A stretch of DNA of 64,000 nt from Fibrobacter sp. (GCA_024398815.1 JAKSIL010000015.1:1-64000), one strand, 5' to 3'. Numbered from the stretch's first letter, positions 34,967 through 44,769 are shown. The notes: generated from the sequence alone by a model not told the origin. Numbers and translations: made by a program.

Positions 34967-35731
34967 CTAAAAATCCTGGAAGCCAGTGTCCATGCCCGTC
35001 ACAGGCACAATGCGTTCGCCACGGGGGCCTTCGACAAAGGCTAGCCCCGTCAAAAAGTTCATCCAGTGACTCGGGGTAAAGCGAAAACCGCAAAAGTGCA
35101 TAAGCGTAGGCACCACCCAGCAATCGTGCGTCGCAAAAATATTGAACCGCGCGGTGCCAAGGGCCAGCATAAATTCACGCAATTCCTGCGCGCGCGAACT
35201 CAGCGGGAAAAATGCCGGATGGTTGTCGCTATTGACCCAGTCGCAGATGTTCTGGTAAAAATGCTCGTTCAAAACGCCCAGGTAGGCGTCGTAATCCTTC
35301 ACGTAAAAATCGCCCAGGCAATCCACAGGCGCCACCGCGGAACCTTCGGTTTTCAATGCGGCAATTTCACTTGCCACGGCCATCAGGCCCGCATCGTCTG
35401 TCGGTTTCACCAGCGCGGATCCCGCCGTAAAATCAACGTCGGGCTTTGTCGCGGGAATGCGCCCCGCAAGGAGGCGGCCTTCTTCAATGCACTTGGCCGT
35501 ATCCAGGCAGCGGCCCACCGGACTCGAAAAATAGACCGTCGAGCCTTCCGGAAAAAGTTTCCCCAGATTGATGGCCAAGGCACGGCCTTCGTCGGTGAGG
35601 CCCACATGCGCCCCGTTGTCGCTGTCTTCGGGAGTGATGTGCCTGCGGATGCTATGGCGAATAAGCCAAAACACGCGTTCGTCGTCGGCGAGGCTTTTAA
35701 AAAAATCAGGCGCTTTGACAAAATCAGGCAT
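34967..35731 (-). CDS. Histidine phosphatase superfamily protein
   Basis: 254 residues. The N-terminal RHG-type motif appears as WLIRHSIRRHI (residues ~20-30), with a phosphohistidine and following arginines; GLTDEGRALAINLGKLFP and VYFSSPVGRCLDTAKCIEEG match the second conserved strand and Arg; the C-terminal catalytic His is in FATHDCW. Family members remove phosphate from sugars, phosphoproteins or phytate. The gene follows a PAP2-type phosphatase by 10 bases on the same strand. Confidence 0.8.
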   Translation of the reverse strand: MPDFVKAPDFFKSLADDERVFWLIRHSIRRHITPEDSDNGAHVGLTDEGRALAINLGKLFPEGSTVYFSSPVGRCLDTAKCIEEGRLLAGRIPATKPDVDFTAGSALVKPTDDAGLMAVASEIAALKTEGSAVAPVDCLGDFYVKDYDAYLGVLNEHFYQNICDWVNSDNHPAFFPLSSRAQELREFMLALGTARFNIFATHDCWVVPTLMHFCGFRFTPSHWMNFLTGLAFVEGPRGERIVPVTGMDTGFQDF

Positions 35732-35740
35732 GTTGCACCA

Positions 35741-36271
35741 TTAGAAAATTGCAATCCAGAGCAAGTGTCCAAGCACAAAACTCACCACACCCAGCAAAAA
35801 GCCGCAAATAATGTCCGTAAGCCAATGCACGCCAAAATACACGCGCAATAGTCCCCACGTAAGCGGCAAGAGCATCATGATCCAGCCGTACTGCGGTACC
35901 GCGAAAAATACGGCGCTCGCCACCGCCAAGTTGTTCATGGTGTGGCCCGAAGGGAAACTGTACTTGTCCAAAGGCGGGACCTCCGCCTTGATGACGGGGT
36001 TTGCCGCAAACGGGCGCGGGCGCTTGGTCGAAAGTTTTACGACTTCGTAAATGATCAGGCTCATGGCAAGCGCCATCAGGGCCTGCCACAGAATCGGCAA
36101 AAAGTTGTCCCAGCCCACAATCCAAAAGAGGAACAAAGCGAAAAGCGCCCAGATGTAGCCATCGCCCAGGCGCACGTAAAAACGCAGCCACTTGTTCGTC
36201 TTTTCGGAGAAGTGCCTGTTGGTCCAGTAAACCGATACACGGTTATCAAATTCAGCAATTTTCTTAAACAT
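35741..36271 (-). CDS. PAP2-family membrane phosphatase
   Basis: About 176 residues from ATG 36271 (an ATG at 36304 is also in frame). Five to six hydrophobic segments. The three phosphatase motifs are visible: KLSTKRPRPF (KX6RP-like), SFPSGHT (PSGH) and RVYFGVHWLTD (SRX5HX3D-like). The family dephosphorylates lipid phosphates such as undecaprenyl pyrophosphate or phosphatidic acid. It is divergent from ackA and followed by the histidine phosphatase, suggesting a small phosphatase operon. Confidence 0.85.
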   Translation of the reverse strand: MFKKIAEFDNRVSVYWTNRHFSEKTNKWLRFYVRLGDGYIWALFALFLFWIVGWDNFLPILWQALMALAMSLIIYEVVKLSTKRPRPFAANPVIKAEVPPLDKYSFPSGHTMNNLAVASAVFFAVPQYGWIMMLLPLTWGLLRVYFGVHWLTDIICGFLLGVVSFVLGHLLWIAIF

Positions 36272-36397
36272 TTTCCTTAAAATAAATTTTTTGACCGCTG
36301 GCATTGCGCAATTATTCGTTTTCTACGCACGAAAGCCGCGGATTTTTCTTATTTTTTCAATGTCTAAATAAACATAATCAACAATAACAGGTTTAAT

Positions 36398-37579
36398 ATG
36401 CGCGTACTCGTTCTCAACTGCGGCAGTTCCTCCGTGAAATTCGCCGTCATCGACACCAAGACCCAGGAATCCATCGCAAGCGGCCTCGTGGAAAACATCG
36501 GCGTGAATGGCCACACCAAGGCCAAGGGCCCCGAAGGCAAGATCGATTTCAACTTCGACTGCCCCACGCATGTGGAAGCCGTGAACCAGGTGAAGACATT
36601 CCTCGACGAACAGAAACTCACCGACACCATCGAAGCCATCGGCCACCGCGTGGTGCATGGCGGCAAGTACATTAAAAGCGAAAAGGTGACGCAGGAAGTC
36701 ATCGACTACATCAAGAGCATCACACTCTTTGCCCCGCTCCATGAACCCGCCCACGTTGCCGGCATGGAATGTGCCACGAAGTTCTTCCCGGGCCTCCCGC
36801 AGGTTGCAGTGTTCGACACCGCCTTCCACCAGACGATGCCCGAAAAGGCATACCTCTACGGTATCCCCTACAAGTTCTATGAAGAAGACCACCTCCGCCG
36901 TTACGGCGCCCACGGCACGAGCCACCGTTTCGTGACCGCCGAAGCCTGCAAGATTCTCGGCAAGAAACCCGAAGAAACCTGCCTCATCACGGCCCACCTC
37001 GGCAACGGCTCCAGCTGCTCTGCCATCATGAACGGCAAGTGCGTCGACACCACCATGGGTTTCACACCGCTCGAAGGCCTTATCATGGGAACCCGCAGCG
37101 GCTCCCTCGACCCGGCCATCCTCTTCTACATTGCCAAGAAGTACGGCAAGGAATACGGCACCATCGACCAGTTGGACCACCTGGTGAACAAGGAATCCGG
37201 ACTCCTCGGCCTTAGCGGACTCAGCAACGACATGCGTACGCTGACCCAGGCCGCCAGCGAAGGCAACAAGCGCGCCCAAATCGCCCTCGACGTGTTCTGC
37301 TACCGCCTGACCCGCGAAATCGGCGGCCTCGCCATGGCCCTCCCGCGCATCGACGCCATCGTGTTTACCGGCGGCATCGGCGAAAACAGCTTCTACGTCC
37401 GCAAGCAGGCACTTGACAACCTCAAGCTGCTCGGCTACCAGGTGGATGAAGAACGCAACCTCAAGAGCGGCAAGGAAAGCGACCACGTGATTACCAAGGA
37501 CGGCACTCCGAAGGCAATCGTTGTTGCAACGAACGAAGAACTCCTCATCGCCCTCGATACCGAAGCAATGACGAAGTAG
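36398..37579 (+). CDS. ackA: Acetate kinase
   Basis: 393 residues (family ~400). Signatures VLNCGSSSVKF at the start, RVVHGGKY near 90, FDTAFHQTMP near 145, GAHGTSHRF near 172, and TAHLGNGSSC and TGGIGENS farther on. It converts acetyl phosphate and ADP to acetate and ATP, the main energy step of acetate-forming anaerobes such as Fibrobacter. pta is not visible beside it. The gene has an unusually GC-rich, strongly biased codon pattern for this window, typical of high expression. A strong terminator follows at 37663. Confidence 0.97.
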   Translation: MRVLVLNCGSSSVKFAVIDTKTQESIASGLVENIGVNGHTKAKGPEGKIDFNFDCPTHVEAVNQVKTFLDEQKLTDTIEAIGHRVVHGGKYIKSEKVTQEVIDYIKSITLFAPLHEPAHVAGMECATKFFPGLPQVAVFDTAFHQTMPEKAYLYGIPYKFYEEDHLRRYGAHGTSHRFVTAEACKILGKKPEETCLITAHLGNGSSCSAIMNGKCVDTTMGFTPLEGLIMGTRSGSLDPAILFYIAKKYGKEYGTIDQLDHLVNKESGLLGLSGLSNDMRTLTQAASEGNKRAQIALDVFCYRLTREIGGLAMALPRIDAIVFTGGIGENSFYVRKQALDNLKLLGYQVDEERNLKSGKESDHVITKDGTPKAIVVATNEELLIALDTEAMTK

Positions 37580-37662
37580 GCAAGAGGTGCGAGGCTCGAG
37601 GTATGAGAGCGCTCGCAAGCTCGCTTTGAGATAAACAATGGCGCCTACGGCGCAAAACAAAT

Positions 37663-37698
37663 AAGGCTCTGGTCACATTTGTGACGGAGCCTTTTTTG
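37663..37698 (+). terminator. Terminator after ackA
   Basis: AAGGCTC-TG-GTCAC / GTGAC-G-GAGCCTT forms a long hairpin (37664-37693) with a 3-4 base loop, followed by a T run. It is shared with the convergent downstream gene. Confidence 0.85.
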
Positions 37699-37757
37699 TT
37701 GTTTGCAAGCTTTTGGCGGCTGCAGAATGCACATAAAGCGCATTCCAAAGCAGCGAC

Positions 37758-38306
37758 TTAAACGTACTTGAAAGTCGCCTTGAAGAACTTCTTGGCTTCG
37801 GCAGAGGCGTTACCCCAATGGTCCGAGGAACCGGCAACCACATGCGTTCCCAAGTCGGCGACACCGGCCACCGTACGGGACATTCCGGAAATTCTCCAAA
37901 TACCACGGAGAATATCATCGCACTCGTCGCGAGTGAGTTCGGCACCATCAATTTTTCCCTTGTACATGTACAGACCGTCATGGATGAAGGGGGCAGCATT
38001 GTAAATGTCGTCGCCTTCTTTCACGGCAGGGACGATGAACTTAGCGAATTCAGGAGCGGAGGCGCCATCGGTAGTAAAGCCCTTCTTGAAAAGGCAGGTC
38101 ATTTCGAATTTCTTGGGCGTTGCGCCCTTCTTGAGAGTGCGCGTACCCTTGATGCGGACGGTGCAGTCCTTCGTAAAGCAGTAGCAACTCTTTTTTTCAA
38201 AGCAGAATTGGAAGTTAGGGTCTACTTCGGTCACCGTAATGGAACTACCCACGTCCACAGCTTCCACGACCTTCTTCACTTTATTAATCAGACTACTAAG
38301 TCCCAT
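37758..38306 (-). CDS. DUF1353 protein
   Basis: About 182 residues from ATG 38306, chosen because AGAGGA lies 6 bases before it (ATG 38312 overlaps that site). The segment CLFKKGFTTDGASAPEF followed by AAPFIHDGLYMYK is the core of DUF1353, a small family frequent in phages and integrated elements. Residues 1-60 contain several cysteines (FEKKSCYCFTKDC). Not known to be catalytic. A phage or mobile origin is possible but there are no other phage genes nearby. Confidence 0.7.
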   Translation of the reverse strand: MGLSSLINKVKKVVEAVDVGSSITVTEVDPNFQFCFEKKSCYCFTKDCTVRIKGTRTLKKGATPKKFEMTCLFKKGFTTDGASAPEFAKFIVPAVKEGDDIYNAAPFIHDGLYMYKGKIDGAELTRDECDDILRGIWRISGMSRTVAGVADLGTHVVAGSSDHWGNASAEAKKFFKATFKYV

Positions 38307-38380
38307 TTTCATTCCTCTTATCACAAGTTAACTTAAGCGTCCATTTTGGAACGTTGTTACAAAGTATACAAATAAAAGAA

Positions 38381-38410
38381 AAAAGGCTCCGGACTGCGGA
38401 ACCTTTTTTC
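38381..38410 (-). terminator. Terminator of the Ig-repeat protein gene
   Basis: On the minus strand, GGTTCCG-CAGT-CCGGAGCC followed by TTTTTTCTTTTA. One A/C mismatch in the stem. It is 38 bases beyond the stop codon at 38448. Confidence 0.7.
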
Positions 38411-38447
38411 ATCAAAATAGCCTGTCAATTAGCTTATAAGCAAAAAC

Positions 38448-41144
38448 TTACTTTATTGTCCATGTTTGCTTATTCACTCGCAGCACCTTGCGACCCTGGA
38501 CCTGGGCGCTAGCATTGCGGACGTCGGCTTCGCTCACCGGGAGCTTGGCCTTCCACATCACGCGACCCTGCATGTCCATGATAGCCACGGAGCCACGAGT
38601 CGCCATGATGGCATTCTGCCAGAGGACCTTGGCCATGGCCACAGAAGGAGCAATCGATTCGGCGACGCCCTTGCCCACAATCAAAAGAATCGTAGCCGTG
38701 GTCGTGTCGGTCTTATCGAAGGCACGAATCTTGATGCGGTACAGGCCATCCTTGATGACCGTAGAATCGGTCGCCGGGGCAATTATGAACTTGTTGTCCT
38801 TCACGACCGTCTTGAAGTTGGTAGCCTTGATGGGTTCATAAGTGAGAGTGTCGCCATCGACATCCCTGAACAGCGAATCCAGGTTCACGGAAACTTCCCA
38901 GTCACTGTTCTTCACTTCGAAGGTGTCCCTCTGGGCGACCACAGGAGCGTCATTCATCGGCTTGATGAAAATCTTAATCTGGAATTCAAGAGGTTCGGCA
39001 ACGCCATCGGAAACAGAGACCGTCACAGAAGTTTCGCCAAAGGCATCCTTATTGGGCATCACCCACCAACCACCGGCAGAGGTCTTGATGGTCACCTTGT
39101 CGTCGTCAGCCTTGAAGTCAAATGTCAGCTTAGCCTTTGCATCGGCAACCACCCATGTCTTAACCACTTTATCCGTATAGGTCAAGGCACTGCCATCCTC
39201 AGTCATGGTCGTATCCAACGAAGCAATGTCTATAGCAAGCTTCGGAGGTTCGGGCATGTCGGCAACGGTAATCGTCACGGTGGCGACATTCGAAGTATCG
39301 CCATCTTCATTCACTGCAACGTAGGTGAAAGCGTCTTCGCCGAAGTAGTCTTCTTCGGGCATGTAGGTAAAGCTTCCATCGTCCTTGAGGGTCACCTTGC
39401 CGTGAGTCGCATCTTTAACAAGCGCTGCCGTGAGTTCAACACTTTCGTCATCCGGGTTCACATCGTTCGCGAGGACGCCCTTGGCGGCCGTCACGGAGAG
39501 TTTCACGTCTTCCTTGGCGTCGTACGAATCGTCAGAAGCCTTCGGAGGATCAGCCACAGGCTTCACAGCCACATAGAAATACACTTCCTTGTTTTCGTAC
39601 TGGCCATCCGTACCCACCAACATCACCTTGGCCACGCCGTTCGCATTCTGTATGGACGTCACCTGAATCTGGTAAATCTTGCCCAAGGTCGTGAAATCGA
39701 CCTTCACAACGCCGTCTGATTTCGCAGTCACGTCAAGACTCGGGCCGTCGGGGTCGGCAAACACGACATTGTTGGAGCGGAATTCCACCCAAAGCGTATC
39801 GAAGTCTTCATCGACCTTCAATGTATCGCCAACCATGTTCCCATCGATAATCGCACCCTCGGCAAAGTAGTATTCAAAAGCGTTGAACGGATCTTCAACC
39901 GATACCGTAGGAGGAGCGTTGATATGGCTTACCGTAATCGTCACGGTCCCCGGTTCGCTCACGCTTGTGTCGGCGGCTGTTTCGTAGGCCACATAGGTAA
40001 ACTTGTCCACTCCGTAGAAACCTTCGTCCGGAGTATAAGAGAACGAGCCCCTGTCTTCGTCAAAGCTCAAGCTTCCGTGTTCCGGCAAGCCGACAATTTC
40101 CACGGTCACTTCATCGCCATCGGCATCGCTCGCCAAGTTGTACAGACTGAAACGGCCTGTCGAAAGTGTTTCGCCTTCGGCAACTTCAAAAGCAGTGTCA
40201 CGAACCACCGGCACATTCTGCGTGTCAATCGGCTTGATTCCGAACACGAACTTCGCCGTCTTGTTGGTGGGGTCCGTCGCCGTAAGGGTGACCGTCATGG
40301 AATCCGTCGCCTTCGGGTTTGCAGTCGTCACAAACGTGATGACATCGTCGAGGGCGTAGAATTCATCCTGAGCGTCCTTGCGCACCACTCCACTACCAGA
40401 AGTAGAAATCACAATCTGGAGATCGTCGCCATCGGCATCCTTGAAAATCTTGTTCAAGGCGATATCGAGACTCTTGCCTTCGTAAAGTTCATAAGAAGTA
40501 GGGTTGCCCGCAATCACTTCGGGAGCGCTGGTTTCGCACTCGTCGGCAAGAGCGAGAGCTGTAATGGTAAGAGTATTCGTAGTGCCGAACTTCTTGATGC
40601 TTTCACCCTTGTAGGCGAACTGCAAGGCCAGCTGCTGCCTTAAATTGAGGACCATGGTGGTTCCTTTGCTTTCCCATGCCTGGGTCAAAGAACCAAAGTC
40701 GACAAACATCGTCTTGTTCTTGCCTTCGGTAGAAGGCAGACTGTAACCGTAGTAGTTGAAGTCTTCGATATTGAACTGCTTGAAACTCATACGGATGGGA
40801 CCCGTCGACGAATACGACATGCAAACGCCCTTGTGAGCGGAAATATCGTACGTCGTCTCCTTGTAGCTTTTGTTGATTTTCCATACAAAGCCGATGCCTG
40901 CCTCGTCCTTGGTGGACTCGACGCTAGCCGAGAAAGTCGCAGAGACCACGTAGGGGACATCGGTGGAGTCCGGTTCCGTAAATTTCACGGACATGTTGGA
41001 ACCCTTTTCTGGACTGGTGTACGAATACCAGTTCTTGGGAGCCTGGGCGCCGACACCTTCGGCGTTCCACCAAACTTCGGCAGCCGAAGCGACCGAGACA
41101 AAAGTTGCCAATGCAAAAAAGGCAGAAGATACAGTATTCCTCAT
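38448..41144 (-). CDS. Large secreted Ig/cadherin-like repeat protein
   Basis: About 898 residues from ATG 41144, where GGAGG is 5 bases upstream. Signal peptide ends near SVASA|AEVWW. An N-terminal carbohydrate-binding-like module (AEVWWNAEGVGAQAP...) covers residues 20-210. Then several tandem repeats of about 95 residues with the cadherin/Ig-like pattern (GVLANDVNPDDE, GSFTYMPEEDYFGEDAFTYV) follow. The C-terminal ~60 residues (SVAIMDMQGRVMWKAKLP...VLRVNKQTWTIK) resemble the beta-rich sorting tail found on other Fibrobacter secreted proteins. Probable role: cell-surface adhesion or carbohydrate contact. Exact substrate unknown. Confidence 0.78.
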   Translation of the reverse strand: MRNTVSSAFFALATFVSVASAAEVWWNAEGVGAQAPKNWYSYTSPEKGSNMSVKFTEPDSTDVPYVVSATFSASVESTKDEAGIGFVWKINKSYKETTYDISAHKGVCMSYSSTGPIRMSFKQFNIEDFNYYGYSLPSTEGKNKTMFVDFGSLTQAWESKGTTMVLNLRQQLALQFAYKGESIKKFGTTNTLTITALALADECETSAPEVIAGNPTSYELYEGKSLDIALNKIFKDADGDDLQIVISTSGSGVVRKDAQDEFYALDDVITFVTTANPKATDSMTVTLTATDPTNKTAKFVFGIKPIDTQNVPVVRDTAFEVAEGETLSTGRFSLYNLASDADGDEVTVEIVGLPEHGSLSFDEDRGSFSYTPDEGFYGVDKFTYVAYETAADTSVSEPGTVTITVSHINAPPTVSVEDPFNAFEYYFAEGAIIDGNMVGDTLKVDEDFDTLWVEFRSNNVVFADPDGPSLDVTAKSDGVVKVDFTTLGKIYQIQVTSIQNANGVAKVMLVGTDGQYENKEVYFYVAVKPVADPPKASDDSYDAKEDVKLSVTAAKGVLANDVNPDDESVELTAALVKDATHGKVTLKDDGSFTYMPEEDYFGEDAFTYVAVNEDGDTSNVATVTITVADMPEPPKLAIDIASLDTTMTEDGSALTYTDKVVKTWVVADAKAKLTFDFKADDDKVTIKTSAGGWWVMPNKDAFGETSVTVSVSDGVAEPLEFQIKIFIKPMNDAPVVAQRDTFEVKNSDWEVSVNLDSLFRDVDGDTLTYEPIKATNFKTVVKDNKFIIAPATDSTVIKDGLYRIKIRAFDKTDTTTATILLIVGKGVAESIAPSVAMAKVLWQNAIMATRGSVAIMDMQGRVMWKAKLPVSEADVRNASAQVQGRKVLRVNKQTWTIK

Positions 41145-41290
41145 CATAGCCTCCATATTTTTTTATTGTATAAATAATATCAATTTTATGGGGTATCGGC
41201 AAAAACCAGCACCTCGGAAAAGGGCCAAAACGGCACTAAAAAAGAGCCGAAAGCGCGGCAATGTAGAAATTCTGCGAAATTTTGGCTTTT

Positions 41291-43141
41291 TTAAGAAAGC
41301 AAATCGAGCTCTTCGTAGCGTTCGTATGCCTTCTCGAGTTCCTGTTCGCGGTCCGAAATCTCTTTTTGCAGTTCCACGATGCGGGCTGCGTTGGTGTAAA
41401 CCTCGGGCTTCGAAAGCTCCGTCTGGCGTTCGGCAATCTCGGCTTCCAGTTTTTCGATTTTATCAGGAAGGGCCTGGTATTCGCGCTCTTCGTTGTAGCT
41501 GCGCTTTTTCTTTTTAGCAGGCGTCGCTGCGGCCGGGGCGGAACCTGAACGGGCAGCTTTCTCGGCTTCCCTTTCGAGAGCTTCGCGGGCAGCATTGGCG
41601 GCTTCCTTCTCGCGGATTTTCCTGTTGGCCTCGTAATCGCTGTAGCCGCCTACGGCCTCGAACACGTTCCCATTTTCTTCGATGGCAAAAATTCCCGTCG
41701 CCACAGAATCCAAGAAGGCCCTGTCATGGCTCACCGTGAGCACAGTCCCTTTGTACTCGGCCAAAAGTTCAGCCAGCAAGTCCAGCGTTTCCATGTCCAA
41801 GTCGTTGGTCGGTTCATCGAGCACGAGCACGTTGCTCGGATGGCTAAAGAGGCACGCCAGCAAAAGACGGTTGCGTTCTCCGCCAGAAAGCGCGCTAATC
41901 GGGCCACGGGCGCGTTCCGCCGAAAACAAAAAGTCCTGCAGATAACTTAACACATGGCGCTTGACGCCGTTCAACGTAATGTAGGCCTGTCCATCGCCAA
42001 TGTTTTCGACCAGGGACTTGTCTTCACGAAGCCTCGTGCGCATCTGGTCAAAGTAGGCAATCTGCAAATTCGTGCCCAGGCGAATATCGCCGGAATCAGG
42101 CTGGAGTTCGCCCAGAATCAGGCGCAAAAGTGTCGTTTTGCCGCAGCCGTTCGGGCCCACGATGCCGATACGGTCGCCACGGGAAACTTCCGTCGAAAAA
42201 TTACTGATTAACGGAGCGCCTTCATAGGCGAAATTCACGCCTGTCAAGCGCGCTACCAGGCGCCCGGATCGGTCCGCCTCGGTTATCTGCATATTCACCG
42301 ATCCGACGCGCGTGCGCCTTTCCGCTCGTTCCTCGCGCATCTTGATGAGCGCACGCACGCGCCCCTCGTTCCGGGTGCGCCGCGCCTGGATGCCTTTGCG
42401 AATCCAGACTTCCTCTTCGGCCAAACGCTTGTCGAAAAGCGCGTTCGCCTTGTCTTCTTCGGCCAGGGCCTGGTCCCTGAACTGCACGAACTTGTCGTAA
42501 GGGAAATCCCAGCTGCGAACACGACCGCGATCCAGCTCAAAAATCCTTGAAGCCACGCGACGCACAAACGCCCTGTCGTGACTCACAAACATCACCGCAC
42601 AATTCAAGCGAGTCACAATCCCTTCGAGCCACTGAATCGCAGGGATGTCCAAATGGTTCGTAGGTTCGTCCAACAGCAGCAAATCCGGGTCTTCGGCCAC
42701 GGCGCGCGCAAACAGCACCCTGCGTTTTTGACCGCCGCTCAAATCGTCGTAAAGAGCATCGGGCAGAATCCCCGTCTTGCCGAGAATCGCTTCCGCTGCG
42801 GAATCGTGATGACTTTCATCCACCGCCCTTGCCGCAGAAATCACAAAGCCGTTAAAAACGACGGGCACCTTCCCCATCACGATATCGCGCACGTTCCCGT
42901 CCACATGGGCGGGAATTTCCTGAATCATGCGGCTCACCTTGAGCCCCGACCTTTTCACGATATCGCCCGACTGCACTTCCATTTCGCCCGTCAGCGTGCG
43001 CAAAAGCGTAGACTTCCCTTCGCCATTGCGGCCCACGAGGCAAATGCGGTCGCCCGCCTCGATGTCAAAGGAAACATTGTCCAGAAGCGGCGCGTTGGCG
43101 CCAATGCGAAGCAAAAGATTTTGTGCAGAAAGAATAGGCAT
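41291..43141 (-). CDS. uup: ABC-F family ATPase (Uup/EttA-like)
   Basis: 616 residues with two ABC domains and no membrane part. Walker A GRNGEGKST and GPNGCGKTT, signatures LSGGQKRRVLFARA and LSGGERNRLLLAC, Walker B DLLLLDEPTNHLD and NVLVLDEPTNDLD, and the linker between them that contacts the ribosome. A C-terminal coiled coil (KIEKLEAEIAERQTELSKPE...) is typical of Uup, which helps resolve branched DNA and stalled ribosomes. Which ABC-F subtype it is cannot be settled by reading. Divergent from the Omp85-like gene with a spacer of only 35 bases. Confidence 0.92.
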   Translation of the reverse strand: MPILSAQNLLLRIGANAPLLDNVSFDIEAGDRICLVGRNGEGKSTLLRTLTGEMEVQSGDIVKRSGLKVSRMIQEIPAHVDGNVRDIVMGKVPVVFNGFVISAARAVDESHHDSAAEAILGKTGILPDALYDDLSGGQKRRVLFARAVAEDPDLLLLDEPTNHLDIPAIQWLEGIVTRLNCAVMFVSHDRAFVRRVASRIFELDRGRVRSWDFPYDKFVQFRDQALAEEDKANALFDKRLAEEEVWIRKGIQARRTRNEGRVRALIKMREERAERRTRVGSVNMQITEADRSGRLVARLTGVNFAYEGAPLISNFSTEVSRGDRIGIVGPNGCGKTTLLRLILGELQPDSGDIRLGTNLQIAYFDQMRTRLREDKSLVENIGDGQAYITLNGVKRHVLSYLQDFLFSAERARGPISALSGGERNRLLLACLFSHPSNVLVLDEPTNDLDMETLDLLAELLAEYKGTVLTVSHDRAFLDSVATGIFAIEENGNVFEAVGGYSDYEANRKIREKEAANAAREALEREAEKAARSGSAPAAATPAKKKKRSYNEEREYQALPDKIEKLEAEIAERQTELSKPEVYTNAARIVELQKEISDREQELEKAYERYEELDLLS

Positions 43142-43176
43142 AGGATGATATTAAAATAGAAAATTTTTTAAATTGC

Positions 43177-44310
43177 ATGTTTGTGAAGTATATCGCCCAA
43201 AAAATATCGATTCTAGGCACCCTGTGTGCAGCCTGTTTTTCGGCATCCTTTGCTCAGCAAAGCACCGAAGCGACCGTTCCCGCACAAGAAGTCTCCATCG
43301 AAGATGAACACTTCCAACGATTCGCCATCGTTCCCGTTCTTGGGTATTCCGAAGAGACCAAATATGAATTCGGACTCATGGGAAACTTCTTTTTCAAGCC
43401 AAGCTTCAAAGGCGGCAGAACCAGCGAACTTGACATGATTATCTTCGGGACTTCCGAGAAGCAGTACTCCTACTCCATCGCACCCGGGTTCTATGCGTTC
43501 CACGACAGACTCTCCGGAAAGGTCTATTTCTTCTTTGAAAACTGGGAATCCAACTTCTACGGCATCGGTAACGACCCCGACATCGACGACTACAGGCGGC
43601 TGACTCGCGAAACATACTTCTCCAAGGGAATCATCGAATCCAGTTTTCTGCTCCCTGAATCGATGTCCGCCTTCAAGTACGGATTCACCTACATCATCAA
43701 CAAGAGCAAGTTCGACTTCCACGACTACGAAGGCGAAATTGAAGTTCCGACCGACTTCAACGGATGGAGAAACGGTCTCGGCTATCGCCTCACCTACGAC
43801 ACCCGCGACAATACGAACTGGGCACGCCACGGCCACTTCGTCCAATGGGAACAAACTTTCTATCCAGGCGCCATCAGCGACTACGACATGTACTCGCAGT
43901 CCTTGGACTTGCGCGGATATAGCGAATTTATATGGAACACCTCCATGGCGGCAGGCTTTTTATGGCAAAGAGTCGCCGGCGACGTTCCGTTCGACATGCT
44001 TGTCGGTTCCGACGGCACCAGGCGCTTCCGTGGAGTCAAGTCGAACTACTTCTGCGGGAACCAGGCGCTCTTCCTCCAGAGCGAATTCCGCAAAAAACTC
44101 TTCTGGCGCCTGGCCGGCAACATCTTCTTCGAAGGCGGAAAAGTCGGCGACCACTTCAGCGAACTTATGCGCAACAAGTGGCATACGGGACTCGGCTTCG
44201 GGGGCCAGTTCGCCATCAATCCCGGCGAAAATCTCTACGCACGCGCCGACTTTTCATGGGTCGACTTCGACCACATCGGCGTGACGTTCTTCCTCCGCGA
44301 AGCCTTCTAA
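43177..44310 (+). CDS. Outer membrane BamA/TamA (Omp85)-like protein
   Basis: 377 residues, signal peptide ending near ASFA|QQ. The remainder is beta-strand-rich, and the last ~130 residues resemble the surface antigen (D15/Omp85) barrel: DTRDNTNWARHGHFVQWEQ, GTRRFRGVKSNYFCGN, and a C-terminal strand ending in GVTFFLREAF with a terminal Phe for outer membrane insertion. It lacks POTRA domains, so it is not BamA itself but a small lipase/patatin-like or autotransporter-assembly relative. Convergent with nuoA. Confidence 0.7.
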   Translation: MFVKYIAQKISILGTLCAACFSASFAQQSTEATVPAQEVSIEDEHFQRFAIVPVLGYSEETKYEFGLMGNFFFKPSFKGGRTSELDMIIFGTSEKQYSYSIAPGFYAFHDRLSGKVYFFFENWESNFYGIGNDPDIDDYRRLTRETYFSKGIIESSFLLPESMSAFKYGFTYIINKSKFDFHDYEGEIEVPTDFNGWRNGLGYRLTYDTRDNTNWARHGHFVQWEQTFYPGAISDYDMYSQSLDLRGYSEFIWNTSMAAGFLWQRVAGDVPFDMLVGSDGTRRFRGVKSNYFCGNQALFLQSEFRKKLFWRLAGNIFFEGGKVGDHFSELMRNKWHTGLGFGGQFAINPGENLYARADFSWVDFDHIGVTFFLREAF

Positions 44311-44320
44311 AGCGTAAAAA

Positions 44321-44352
44321 AACACGGACCCCAGGGTGGAGTCCGCGTTCTT
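44321..44352. terminator. Bidirectional terminator between the Omp85-like gene and nuoA
   Basis: AACaCGGAC / GTCCGcGTT hairpin (44321-44349) with A run on the left and TTCTTT on the right. On the minus strand it is followed by seven T, so it ends the nuoA transcript well. Confidence 0.7.
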
Positions 44353-44376
44353 TACTTGAGATAGAATACTCTAGAA

Positions 44377-44769
44377 TTAGTCCTTGATGCTGGTCCAGTC
44401 GAGCACGCCCTTCTTGTAGAGGTAGATGTACCCGGCTTCGAGAATCAAAAGGAATGCGAGGAGCACGAAAAGCAGGCTCCAACCGCTCGACAGGAACATA
44501 ATGGTCCACGGATAGAGGAACACCACTTCGAGGTCGAACACCAGGAACAGCATGGCCACCATGTAATATTTCACCGGATAGCGTTCGTTGGCCGTACCGG
44601 AAACGTGAGCTAGGCCACACTCGTAGGCGGAGCCCTTGATCAAAACTTGCTTAATTTTGCCCGGGTGCAAGAACCAGTTTGCAAGCAGGAGAATGGCGGG
44701 AATGCAGACAGCCATTAGGACCAGGACGGTCATGGCGAAGGTGGTGTCGAAAATTTCAACGTTACTCAT
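44377..44769 (-). CDS. nuoA: NADH-quinone oxidoreductase subunit A
   Basis: 130 residues from ATG 44769 (MSNVEIFDTT); a longer upstream frame would translate the neighbouring FISUMP region. Three membrane helices, the conserved loop KGSAYECGLAHVSG and FDLEVVFLYPW with the acidic residues of NuoA helix 2. NuoA is a membrane subunit of respiratory complex I. It stands alone here: no nuoB or other nuo gene follows, and the downstream neighbour is convergent. The intergenic space to the divergent lipoprotein gene is 67 bases. Confidence 0.9.
   Translation of the reverse strand: MSNVEIFDTTFAMTVLVLMAVCIPAILLLANWFLHPGKIKQVLIKGSAYECGLAHVSGTANERYPVKYYMVAMLFLVFDLEVVFLYPWTIMFLSSGWSLLFVLLAFLLILEAGYIYLYKKGVLDWTSIKD

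Noticed and set aside
36323..37660. 445-codon minus frame over ackA
   Set aside because: Mirror of a highly expressed gene with biased codons; no recognisable domain.
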